A DNA stretch of 64,000 bases from a virus, in IMG/VR virus record IMGVR_UViG_3300020448_000002, positions 62,001-126,000 of that record; one strand, given 5' to 3'. The number at the start of each line of letters is the position of its first letter. The stretch's first letter is position 1. The translations under genes and the position numbers were made by a program. Positions 55,912-63,349 of this stretch are shown here, one piece after another. The notes below the pieces were generated by a model. The model searched no databases. It was not told where the DNA came from and saw nothing but the letters and a program-made list of their open reading frames with translations.

Positions 55912-56355
55912 ATGTTAAAAACTTTAATCCCACCAGAAGATTCTTTACTACATCGCAAGATCAAAGGATGTAGTTATAATTTAGATCGTTCTAAATTATC
56001 ATATACTCTAACTGAGAATATGTTTCATTATTGTGGTGTAGGACTTTCTGCTAATCAAATAGGAATAGAGGAAAGAGCATTTGTAATGATTTCTAATATG
56101 GAAACTCAAGATACTATCACATGCTTTAATCCTAGAATAATAAAAGAATCGAAGGAAGAAGTAGTAATGGAAGAAGGATGTTTATCTTATCCAGAATTGT
56201 TTATAGAAATATCAAGACCCAGTAGTATCATAGTTAAGTATGAGGATGAAGGAAAAGAACTTCATAAGGTTAAATTAACAGGATTTATAGCAAGAATCTT
56301 TCAGCATGAGTATGATCATATGGAAGGTATTGATTTTACACAAAAGACTAAATAG
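55912..56355 (+). CDS. def: peptide deformylase
   Basis: Removes the formyl group from N-terminal methionine of new proteins; a metal enzyme. All three motifs are present: G-V-G-L-S-A-N-Q-I-G at 42-51, E-G-C-L-S at 88-92 (Cys90 metal ligand) and H-E-Y-D-H at 132-136 (His132, His136 ligands, Glu133 catalytic). At 147 residues it lacks the C-terminal helical tail of many bacterial enzymes, as phage forms usually do. Host-derived metabolic gene common in cyanophages, where support of photosystem protein turnover has been proposed. No Shine-Dalgarno sequence is visible. Confidence 0.93.
   Translation: MLKTLIPPEDSLLHRKIKGCSYNLDRSKLSYTLTENMFHYCGVGLSANQIGIEERAFVMISNMETQDTITCFNPRIIKESKEEVVMEEGCLSYPELFIEISRPSSIIVKYEDEGKELHKVKLTGFIARIFQHEYDHMEGIDFTQKTK
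56348..56354 (+). promoter_or_regulatory. late promoter motif CTAAATA at the end of def
   Basis: CTAAATA overlaps the def stop codon, 13 nt before the ATG at 56368. No ribosome site lies between, so translation would start close to the mRNA 5' end. Confidence 0.45.
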
Positions 56356-56367
56356 TTAAAAAGTTTA

Positions 56368-56925
56368 ATGGCTAATTGGTATAAAGACCAACTTACAAAC
56401 AAGAACTTCTTATCACCGATAGGATTTGTTTTTCTGATAGAAAAGGCAAGGAAGACTGCGTTTCTATGTCAGAAAGCAACCGTTCCTACAATGGTGTTGG
56501 GTGATATTGATATACCTACACGTGGTTTTGCTCCTATTCCTATAGAAGGAAACATGAGATATCAAGATTTAACTATCGAGTTTATAGTTGATGAAGATTT
56601 AAGAAACTATATGGAACTCCATAACTGGATGAGAGCATTAGGAACACCTCAAGATCAGCAAGAAAGAAATGATTGGCAAGAACAGTGGAATGAATCGAGG
56701 GTGCCAGTAGAAAGAGATACTAGATTTTCAGATGCTACTCTACAAGTACTGAATAATAATAACTTGGCTAATTTTGATATTGTATTTAAAGAATGTTTCC
56801 CAGTAGAATTGAGTGCTTTACCATTCGATGTCACATCTGGTGACAATAACTACCTAACAGCTACCGCTACGTTCAGATATATACTATATGAAATAAGAAA
56901 TGTGAACTCTACCATCAAACGGTAA
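56368..56925 (+). CDS. tail-tube-superfamily protein (gp3/gp54-like tail completion)
   Basis: A 185-residue protein with N-W-Y-K-D-Q-L-T-N-K-N-F-L-S-P-I-G-F, the A-F-L-C-Q-K-A-T-V-P region, G-N-M-R-Y-Q-D-L-T-I-E-F-I-V-D-E-D and N-Y-M-E-L-H-N-W-M. The strand-loop-strand pattern with a Y-x-D-L-x-I-x-F strand and C-F-P-V-E-L-S-A-L near the end resembles T4 gp54 and gp19, the tail tube fold. In marine T4-like phages the gene after gp23 is usually called gp3 (tail completion). Family fold is fairly sure; whether it caps or initiates the tube is not decided. It starts 12 nt after def. Confidence 0.65.
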   Translation: MANWYKDQLTNKNFLSPIGFVFLIEKARKTAFLCQKATVPTMVLGDIDIPTRGFAPIPIEGNMRYQDLTIEFIVDEDLRNYMELHNWMRALGTPQDQQERNDWQEQWNESRVPVERDTRFSDATLQVLNNNNLANFDIVFKECFPVELSALPFDVTSGDNNYLTATATFRYILYEIRNVNSTIKR

Positions 56926-57332
56926 TGCCAAAAATAAAGTTTGAGAAGACACTACTAATCGGATCAGGCAAAATTACTTGGTATATGAAGGCAGAAAGGT
57001 GGGTAAAACGAAAGTTTAAGAACCCCTTTACGCAACATCTTTTATTAGGTATGATCGAATACTTGAAAAAAGAGTGGATACGTGTTAAGATAAGTAATGT
57101 CATGTTGGATGTAGATTCACAATCACAGCAACTACTCGAAAAATGGGAGCAAGATGACAGAGAACACCGAACCAAAAGAATGGTTAAGCGGGTGGAGAAA
57201 GGAACTTTTGGAGAACCCGATTGGTCTATCGAAATTTCAAATCCAGTTGTTGAAAGAAGGACCGAAGAGTCTGAGTTCGGCATGGATGTTGGGAGCACTT
57301 CATCAGAAGTGGAAGGACAGCAAGGGGATTAA
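56925..57332 (+). CDS. unknown protein, 135 aa, overlapping the next gene
   Basis: The ATG overlaps the previous stop (TAATG). Residues 1-75 are basic with a possible amphipathic helix (K-I-T-W-Y-M-K-A-E-R-W-V-K-R-K-F-K) and a T-Q-H-L-L-L-G-M-I-E-Y-L-K-K-E-W helix. The last about 59 residues are polar and coincide with the start of the 87-residue gene in another frame. The N-terminal half is the likelier ancestral part; the tail may be an overprinted extension. Function unknown. Confidence 0.6.
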   Translation: MPKIKFEKTLLIGSGKITWYMKAERWVKRKFKNPFTQHLLLGMIEYLKKEWIRVKISNVMLDVDSQSQQLLEKWEQDDREHRTKRMVKRVEKGTFGEPDWSIEISNPVVERRTEESEFGMDVGSTSSEVEGQQGD

Positions 57333-57417
57333 GGAAGATCATCCATCTGAAAACAAAGGGCAAATGCAATCCTCAATGAAGGAGTTTCTTCAAAGTCAAA
57401 AAGATCAAGGCATTTAA
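57154..57417 (+). CDS. unknown protein, 87 aa
   Basis: ATG at 57154 with GGGAG 4 nt upstream, in a frame different from the gene it overlaps by 179 nt. The sequence (W-L-S-G-W-R-K-E-L-L, L-S-K-F-Q-I-Q-L-L-K-E-G-P, S-A-W-M-L-G-A-L-H-Q-K-W) has well-spaced tryptophans and leucines of a folded helical protein and resembles small cyanophage proteins at this locus. Third-position GC is higher than in neighbours over the overlapped part. Function unknown. Confidence 0.65.
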   Translation: MTENTEPKEWLSGWRKELLENPIGLSKFQIQLLKEGPKSLSSAWMLGALHQKWKDSKGIKEDHPSENKGQMQSSMKEFLQSQKDQGI

Positions 57418-57419
57418 TT

Positions 57420-57848
57420 ATGAATCTAGAGGCATTACAGGAACAGTGGAGAACTGATTCTGTTATTGATCCTGATAAGTATGGTGAGGAGTCTACAAGA
57501 ATTCCTCAACTACACTTGAGGTACATGGAAATATATAACACGTATGCCTTGATGAAGAAGGAGAGAAAATCAGAATTTATAAAACTTGTAAGACAAAAAT
57601 GGATATACTATAAGGGCAAAGCAACTGCTGCAGTATATAAGGAACTACCATTTGATTTTAAATTAACAACTAAAGAAGAAATTAATATGTTCATCGAGTC
57701 AGATGATGACATACAAAAACTTCAGTTGAAGATTGACTATATAGATCAAGTCCTCTTCTTTTTAGATGGAGTCTTGAAGCAAATTGGAAGTAGAAACTTT
57801 CAAATCAAAAATGCTATCGAGTGGGAGAGGTTTCAAAGTGGTATGTAA
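57420..57848 (+). CDS. uvsY: recombination mediator UvsY
   Basis: UvsY loads the UvsX recombinase onto gp32-covered single-stranded DNA. 142 residues (T4: 137). Shared with T4 are the N-terminal L-E-A-L-Q-E-Q-W...D-S-V-I-D-P-D-K, the central K-W-I-Y-Y-K-G-K and the C-terminal I-G-S-R-N-F-Q-I-K-N...E-R-F-Q-S-G. It starts 2 nt after the preceding stop and is followed after 3 nt by uvsW, as in T4-like genomes. Confidence 0.9.
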   Translation: MNLEALQEQWRTDSVIDPDKYGEESTRIPQLHLRYMEIYNTYALMKKERKSEFIKLVRQKWIYYKGKATAAVYKELPFDFKLTTKEEINMFIESDDDIQKLQLKIDYIDQVLFFLDGVLKQIGSRNFQIKNAIEWERFQSGM

Positions 57849-57851
57849 TTC

Positions 57852-59312
57852 ATGGATCTTACGATCAAAAAGAAGAATGAAGTATATTTAAAAGTTGACG
57901 CAGAACCATCCACCCATCAAGAACTAGCAGACTTTTTTACTTTCGATGTCGATAATGCAAAGTATATGCAGAAAAATCGAAGGTATAAAGGATGGGATGG
58001 AAAAGTAAGATTATATTCTCCTGCTACTGGAGAGATTTATTGTGGTTTATATTCTTATTTAATTGACTGGGCAAAGAAGAAGGGTTATACATACGAAATT
58101 CAGAAGCACGATCACTTTGGTCTTCCACTTGAGGAGAACGATCTAATAACTCCTGAGGCTGTGACAGGGTTTGTGAAGGCACTTTCTCTTCCTGTAAAAG
58201 TACGCGATTACCAACTGAAAGCAATATACGAATGCCTGAGATACAACAGACGAGTCCTATTGTCGCCAACTGCCAGTGGGAAATCCTTAATGATCTATTC
58301 ATTGGTTAGGTTTCATGTAAATGTTAATAGACAGGTTCTAATTGTAGTTCCTACGACTTCTCTTGTAGAACAAATGTATAAAGACTTTGAAGAGTATGGA
58401 TGGAAAGCATCTGCATACTGTCATAAGATATACGGTGGAGAAGAAAAATATACAGAACACCCAGTAACTATTACTACTTGGCAATCCATATACAAAGAAC
58501 CACGTAAATGGTTTGAACGCTATGATGTTATTATAGGCGATGAAGCACATTTATTCAAGGCTAAATCACTAACAAGATTGATGTCTAAGTTACATGACTG
58601 TAAGTATAGGTATGGATTTACTGGAACACTGGATGGAACTAATGTAAATCAACTAGTATTAGAAGGTGTATTTGGTAGATGTTCTAAGGTAACTAAGACA
58701 GAAAGTCTAATGCAGAAAGGACATCTTGCTAAATTAAAGATCAATATTATATTATTAAAGCATAAAGAAAAAATATTTGAAGGGTATCAGGAAGAAATAG
58801 AGTACCTGACCGAACATGAAAACCGTAATAAATTTATCCGAAACTTAGCATCAGACCTAAAAGGTAATACTTTAGTGCTGTTTAATTACGTAGAAAAACA
58901 TGGTGTCCCTCTATACGAGATGATAAATACTTATACAGATAAGTCTGTATATTTGGTTCATGGTGGAGTTGAGACAGAAGATAGGGAAGACATTCGTTTC
59001 CTTGTTGAGAGATCTGTTGATGGAGGATGTATTATAGTAGCATCTCTAGGAACGTTCTCTACAGGTATCAACATTAAAAATCTACATAATGTTATTTTTG
59101 CATCGCCCTCCAAATCAAGAATACGCAACCTACAATCTATAGGACGTGTATTAAGGAAAGGAGAAAACAAGTCCAAAGCTACTTTATATGATATAGCTGA
59201 CGATATATCTACAGATACAGGAAAGAATTATACTCTCCGACATTTGTATGAAAGGATAAAAATTTATAAAGAAGAAAATTTTAAGTATGAAATTGTAGAA
59301 GTAACCCTCTAA
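57852..59312 (+). CDS. uvsW: UvsW RNA-DNA and DNA helicase
   Basis: UvsW unwinds R-loops and branched DNA and shifts replication from origin to recombination-dependent mode. 486 residues, near T4 (503). The N-terminal domain has H-Q-E-L-A-D-F-F-T-F and Y-K-G-W-D-G-K-V-R-L. The superfamily 2 helicase core follows: P-T-A-S-G-K-S near 140, D-E-A-H near 230, F-T-G-T-L near 255, F-S-T-G-I-N-I-K-N-L near 400 and Q-S-I-G-R-V-L-R-K-G near 425. All motifs are intact. Confidence 0.96.
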   Translation: MDLTIKKKNEVYLKVDAEPSTHQELADFFTFDVDNAKYMQKNRRYKGWDGKVRLYSPATGEIYCGLYSYLIDWAKKKGYTYEIQKHDHFGLPLEENDLITPEAVTGFVKALSLPVKVRDYQLKAIYECLRYNRRVLLSPTASGKSLMIYSLVRFHVNVNRQVLIVVPTTSLVEQMYKDFEEYGWKASAYCHKIYGGEEKYTEHPVTITTWQSIYKEPRKWFERYDVIIGDEAHLFKAKSLTRLMSKLHDCKYRYGFTGTLDGTNVNQLVLEGVFGRCSKVTKTESLMQKGHLAKLKINIILLKHKEKIFEGYQEEIEYLTEHENRNKFIRNLASDLKGNTLVLFNYVEKHGVPLYEMINTYTDKSVYLVHGGVETEDREDIRFLVERSVDGGCIIVASLGTFSTGINIKNLHNVIFASPSKSRIRNLQSIGRVLRKGENKSKATLYDIADDISTDTGKNYTLRHLYERIKIYKEENFKYEIVEVTL

Positions 59313-59316
59313 TCTA

Positions 59317-59784
59317 ATGGCAATTAACTACGCTAAACATGAAGAAGAATTCTATGGAGTTTTCAAACTCATAAGTGGAGAAGAGGTGCTTGGTCGATCA
59401 GTGATAACAGAAGATCAAGGTGAGTCATTAGTTTTTATTCAAGATCCAGTTGTAGTTCAACTTATTGATAAACCAGTTGGAGATCAGAAAGTATCTGCAA
59501 CAGGAGAGTACAAAGTAGCACGTGCAATAGGGTTTACCAAATGGCAACAACTATCAGATGAAGATTTTTATATTATAAGAGAGAAAGATATAGTTACTGT
59601 TTCTTCTATGAACAAAGAAGTTATATTCATGTATGAGGCATTCGTCCACGGTGCCGACGGGTTGGGTGAAAAGAAATTTAGAATGAAAACTCCCCTCAAC
59701 AAAACAAAAGGTTTTGTAGGGAAGATAGATGAAGCAAGAAAAAGGTTTGAAAAACTATTTAAAGAAGATCCAAAATCCCCTTGA
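59317..59784 (+). CDS. unknown protein with Sm/SH3-like N-terminal barrel, 155 aa
   Basis: Residues about 10-45 read Y-G-V-F-K-L-I-S-G-E-E-V-L-G-R-S, a strand-turn-strand pattern typical of small Sm- or SH3-like barrels, followed by Q-D-P-V-V-V-Q-L and W-Q-Q-L-S-D-E-D strands. The C-terminal 50 residues are basic and helical. It starts 4 nt after uvsW and is the last gene before the gp55 promoter. The barrel call is pattern-based; RNA or protein binding is a guess from the fold. Confidence 0.6.
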   Translation: MAINYAKHEEEFYGVFKLISGEEVLGRSVITEDQGESLVFIQDPVVVQLIDKPVGDQKVSATGEYKVARAIGFTKWQQLSDEDFYIIREKDIVTVSSMNKEVIFMYEAFVHGADGLGEKKFRMKTPLNKTKGFVGKIDEARKRFEKLFKEDPKSP

Positions 59785-59811
59785 ACCCTTACATGGTTAT
59801 TGTAGTGGCAT

Positions 59812-59840
59812 TTGACACCTTTGTCAAGCCCTGCTATAAT
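59812..59840 (+). promoter_or_regulatory. consensus sigma-70 promoter for gp55 with inverted repeat over -35
   Basis: TTGACA at 59812-59817, 17-nt spacer, TATAAT at 59835-59840: a perfect match to the bacterial housekeeping promoter. TTGACA CCTT TGTCAA (59812-59827) is a perfect 6-bp inverted repeat covering the -35 box and could be an operator. A GTCGGAGGAC ribosome site precedes the gp55 ATG. Confidence 0.85.
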
Positions 59841-59863
59841 AAAACTATTGTCGGAGGACAAAT

Positions 59864-60337
59864 ATGAGGAAGGCGAACTCGAAAAAGAAGCCGCACTACG
59901 TTGATAATGCCGAATTTTTAAACCACATTATCAAATATAAAAGAAAAGTCAAGGAAGCGGAGGAATCTGGCAAAGCCAAACCCCGCGTGAACAATTATAT
60001 AGGGAGTTGCTTTCTTAAAATCGCCACTCACCTGTCATACAGACCAAATTTTATCAACTACATGTATAAAGATGACATGGTATGTGATGGAATAGAGAAC
60101 TGTATTCAATACATTGATAACTTTGACCCAGAGAAGTCAAGAAATCCTTTTGCGTACTTCACTCAAATAGTATACTACGCTTTCCTTAGAAGAATTGCAA
60201 AAGAGAAACGTCAAATGGATATCAAAGATAAAATTTTAGAAAAATCAGGCTACGATCATGTATTTTCAGTTGACGGAGAAGTAAATCCCGACTATAATCA
60301 GATCAAAAGCCGTGTTGAGATGAACACTAAACGATGA
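59864..60337 (+). CDS. gp55: late-transcription sigma factor gp55
   Basis: gp55 binds host RNA polymerase core and directs it to late promoters of the ATAAATA type. 157 residues (T4: 185). Conserved parts are K-K-P-H-Y-V-D-N, I-G-x-C-F-L-K-I-A-T-H-L-S, the sigma region 2-like Y-I-D-N-F-D-P-E-K-S-R-N-P-F-A-Y-F-T-Q-I-V and A-F-L-R-R-I-A-K-E-K. It is the first gene after a host-type promoter, fitting early or middle expression, and would act on the late promoter motifs mapped throughout this window. It overlaps gp47 by 4 nt (ATGA). Confidence 0.94.
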   Translation: MRKANSKKKPHYVDNAEFLNHIIKYKRKVKEAEESGKAKPRVNNYIGSCFLKIATHLSYRPNFINYMYKDDMVCDGIENCIQYIDNFDPEKSRNPFAYFTQIVYYAFLRRIAKEKRQMDIKDKILEKSGYDHVFSVDGEVNPDYNQIKSRVEMNTKR

Positions 60338-61368
60338 AGATTCTCTTAATAACCGATCAGCATTTTGGTGTTCGTAATGATAACGTGTACTTTATAGAAC
60401 ATTATAAAAAGTTCTATGGAAATGTTGTCATACCTTTTATAGAAAAGTTAGACATCAAAGAAATTATTAATTTAGGTGATACGTTTGATAAACGTAGATC
60501 AATAAATTATATGTCTCTTGATGAATCAAAGTCAATGTGGTTTGATCCTATTACAGAACTAGGATGTCATATGACTAGTCTAATAGGTAACCATGACATA
60601 TATTATAAGAATACACTTAGAATAAATGCTCCAACAGAACTACTAGGAGAGTATAAAAACTTTGATATAGTAGATAAACCAACTACTCTTAACTATGATG
60701 GGTTAGATATTCTTATGCTACCTTGGATATGTGAAGAGAATTATGATAAAACTCTTAGAGTAATTACTGAGAGTGAAGCACCTGTGTGTATGGGTCACTT
60801 AGAACTCAATGGTTTTGAAGCACATCCTGGTCATGTAATGCAGACTGGAACTGACATGTATGTCTTCCAGAAGTTCAAGAAAGTATTTTCTGGACACTAT
60901 CATACCAAGTCTAATATGGATAACTGCTATTATCTTGGTAACCCTTATCAATTATACTGGAGTGATTATGGAGCAAGAAGAGGATTCCATGTCTTCGACA
61001 CAGAGACTTTACGAACTACTTTTTACAGAAATCCCTATAACACTTTTCATAAGCTTTATTATAATAATAAACTTGTGGCACCGAGTGAGGAAGAACTGGA
61101 AGGAACATTCGTAAAATTAATTGTAGAAGATAAAGGTGACTATGCTAAATTTGATTACAACGTTAGAAAACTACAAGACATAGGTCTTGCAGATCTCAAA
61201 ATTGTTGAAGACCTTAGTGTTAATCTTGAAGAGGGTGAAACTACGGTAGAGACAGAAGACACTTTAACTTTATTAGACAACTACATAGATGAGATTGAAG
61301 TGAAAGTAAATAAAGATAATGTTAAATCAGTTATGAGATCACTTTATATGGAGGCATCAGAGTTATAA
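60334..61368 (+). CDS. gp47: recombination nuclease subunit gp47 (SbcD/Mre11-like)
   Basis: The nuclease of the gp46-gp47 complex that resects DNA ends for recombination and degrades host DNA. 344 residues (T4: 339). The calcineurin-like phosphoesterase motifs are intact: D8-Q-H10 (D-Q-H-F-G), G48-D49 (N-L-G-D-T-F-D-K-R), G85-N-H-D88, and G-H-Y-H near 188. It overlaps gp55 at its start, and its stop overlaps the next gene (TAATG). Confidence 0.95.
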   Translation: MKILLITDQHFGVRNDNVYFIEHYKKFYGNVVIPFIEKLDIKEIINLGDTFDKRRSINYMSLDESKSMWFDPITELGCHMTSLIGNHDIYYKNTLRINAPTELLGEYKNFDIVDKPTTLNYDGLDILMLPWICEENYDKTLRVITESEAPVCMGHLELNGFEAHPGHVMQTGTDMYVFQKFKKVFSGHYHTKSNMDNCYYLGNPYQLYWSDYGARRGFHVFDTETLRTTFYRNPYNTFHKLYYNNKLVAPSEEELEGTFVKLIVEDKGDYAKFDYNVRKLQDIGLADLKIVEDLSVNLEEGETTVETEDTLTLLDNYIDEIEVKVNKDNVKSVMRSLYMEASEL

Positions 61369-61625
61369 TGTTTATTTTAACTACCTCAAAAACTGGCGGT
61401 GTTTATCATGTTATGAATGATAATAAGAAAAAGACTGTACAATGTTTTGAAGAAAGAGATGATGCTGTTAGATATCTTACATTGCTTCAAGCTGAACCTG
61501 ATTTCCAAGTAGGTTTAGATGTTGTAGAAGTAGACCCAGATGTTGTTGCTCTTAATTGTAGTAACTACGGATATAATTATACCGTCGTAACACCTGACGA
61601 TTTTGTGATTCCCCCTACTAAATGA
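61368..61625 (+). CDS. DUF3110-like small protein between gp47 and gp46
   Basis: 85 residues: F-I-L-T-T-S, then C-F-E-E-R-D-D-A-V-R-Y-L-T-L-L-Q, V-E-V-D-P-D-V-V, C-S-N-Y-G-Y-N-Y and a C-terminal V-I-P-P. This order matches the cyanobacterial DUF3110 family (F-E-x-E-D-D-A-x-R-Y-x-x-x-L-E-A, V-E-x-I-D, V-I-P-P). The function of DUF3110 is unknown. Its start overlaps the gp47 stop and its stop overlaps the gp46 start (ATGA-type), so it is made together with both nuclease subunits. It is the best pointer to a cyanobacterial host. Confidence 0.75.
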   Translation: MFILTTSKTGGVYHVMNDNKKKTVQCFEERDDAVRYLTLLQAEPDFQVGLDVVEVDPDVVALNCSNYGYNYTVVTPDDFVIPPTK

Positions 61626-63343
61626 TTACTTTTGAAACTTTAAAGTGGAAAAATTTTCTTTCCACTGGTGACCAATGGATTGAAATAAATCTAAATACCA
61701 CTACATCAACTTTGATAGTTGGTGCAAATGGAGCAGGTAAATCCACTATGTTGGATGCACTTACCTTTGCTTTATTCAATAAACCTTTTCGTAAAATAAG
61801 TAAAGGTCAACTAGTTAATAGTATTAATGAAAAAGGAACTAAAGTCGAACTGACATTTATTATAGGGAGGGATGAGTATCGTGTATTCAGAGGGATTAAA
61901 CCAACTACGTTCGAGGTTTATAGGAACAATAAGCCACTTGATCAGGATGCTGCAACCAAAGACATGCAGAAATATCTCGAACAATCAATTCTCAAACTCA
62001 ACTATAAGTCATTTACACAAGTCGTCATCTTGGGTTCATCCACATTTGTCCCCTTCATGCAACTCAAAGCTCCTCACAGGAGAGAAGTTATCGAAGATTT
62101 ATTGGACATCAATATCTTCTCACAAATGAATCAACTGCTGAAAGACAGAGTTCGATCAGCATCACAGAAAGATAAAGACTGCACTCACCTAGTCACACTA
62201 GCAGAAGAGAAAGTATCATCACAAGAAAAATTAATCGATTCTCTTAAAGAAGTAAATTCAGAATTAAAAGAAGAACAATTAAAAAAATTAAATAAAAAGC
62301 AAATACAGATATTAGATTTATGTAAAGATAAAGAAGCAGATGAACAAGAATTATCTCATTCTGAAAAACAGTTAAAAGGATTTGATGCTCATAAAAAATC
62401 ATTACAAGAATTAAGATCTACAGAGTCTGATCTTAAATCAGAACTAAGAAGAGTTACTAAAGAAACAAAGTTTTTTAAGAACAATGATTCATGTCCTACA
62501 TGTACACAAGTTATAAATCCAAACTTTAAAAAGGATAAGATAGATGTCTTAACAAGGGATGGTGTATCTCTAACAAAGAAAACTAATGAATTTAAAGAAG
62601 AGATTACTACTCTTGTAAAAACTATTGAAGAACTTGAATCTATATCTGAAGAGGTATATCAACTTCGTAGTAGAATCTCATCATACGATAGAGATATAAT
62701 TCGTCTGGAAAAAGATACACTGACTATTGAAAAAGAATTAGATAAGCTAGGACGTGATACTCCTAATATTGATAAAGAGAATCATATTCTAAATGCTCTA
62801 ACAATGGATCTAGAAAATACTAGAGACAAGTGTGGTAAGGTGTCTGCTGAACTAGATGAATACAAAGTTGTAGCTAATTTATTAAGAGACTCAGGAATCA
62901 AAGCAAAAATTATTAAAAAATATATTCCTGTTTTTAATACATTGATCAATAAATATCTTCATAACATGGACACCTTCTTTAACTTTACTCTTGATGAAGA
63001 ATTTAATGAAGTTATTAAGAGTAGATTTAGAGATGAGTTTACTTATTCATCCTTCTCTGAAGGAGAGAAACAGAAGATTGATTTAGCACTTCTCTTTACA
63101 TGGAGAGAGATTGCTCGTATGAAAAATTCAGCAGCGACTAATCTTCTTATACTTGATGAAGTATTTGATAGTTCTCTTGATGCATCTGCTGTGAATGATT
63201 TGATTAGTATACTTTTAAAGTTAGGTCAAGATACTAATCTATTTGTCATATCACACAAAGGTGAAATCCTCATAGATAAATTTAAGAGGACACTAGAGTT
63301 TGAAAAAGTAAACGATTTCTCAAAGATGTCTGAAGATACCTAA
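61622..63343 (+). CDS. gp46: recombination ATPase subunit gp46 (SbcC/Rad50-like)
   Basis: 573 residues (T4: 560). G34-A-N-G-A-G-K-S-T42 is the Walker A motif. Long coiled-coil arms flank the zinc hook Cys291-P-T-Cys294. F-S-E-G-E-K-Q-K near 478 is the ABC signature, and L-L-I-L-D-E-V-F-D near 508-516 is Walker B. It partners gp47 in end resection. All ATPase and hook residues are present. The start overlaps the preceding small gene and the stop lies 6 nt before the gcvP ATG. Confidence 0.96.
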   Translation: MITFETLKWKNFLSTGDQWIEINLNTTTSTLIVGANGAGKSTMLDALTFALFNKPFRKISKGQLVNSINEKGTKVELTFIIGRDEYRVFRGIKPTTFEVYRNNKPLDQDAATKDMQKYLEQSILKLNYKSFTQVVILGSSTFVPFMQLKAPHRREVIEDLLDINIFSQMNQLLKDRVRSASQKDKDCTHLVTLAEEKVSSQEKLIDSLKEVNSELKEEQLKKLNKKQIQILDLCKDKEADEQELSHSEKQLKGFDAHKKSLQELRSTESDLKSELRRVTKETKFFKNNDSCPTCTQVINPNFKKDKIDVLTRDGVSLTKKTNEFKEEITTLVKTIEELESISEEVYQLRSRISSYDRDIIRLEKDTLTIEKELDKLGRDTPNIDKENHILNALTMDLENTRDKCGKVSAELDEYKVVANLLRDSGIKAKIIKKYIPVFNTLINKYLHNMDTFFNFTLDEEFNEVIKSRFRDEFTYSSFSEGEKQKIDLALLFTWREIARMKNSAATNLLILDEVFDSSLDASAVNDLISILLKLGQDTNLFVISHKGEILIDKFKRTLEFEKVNDFSKMSEDT

Positions 63344-63349
63344 AAAAAT

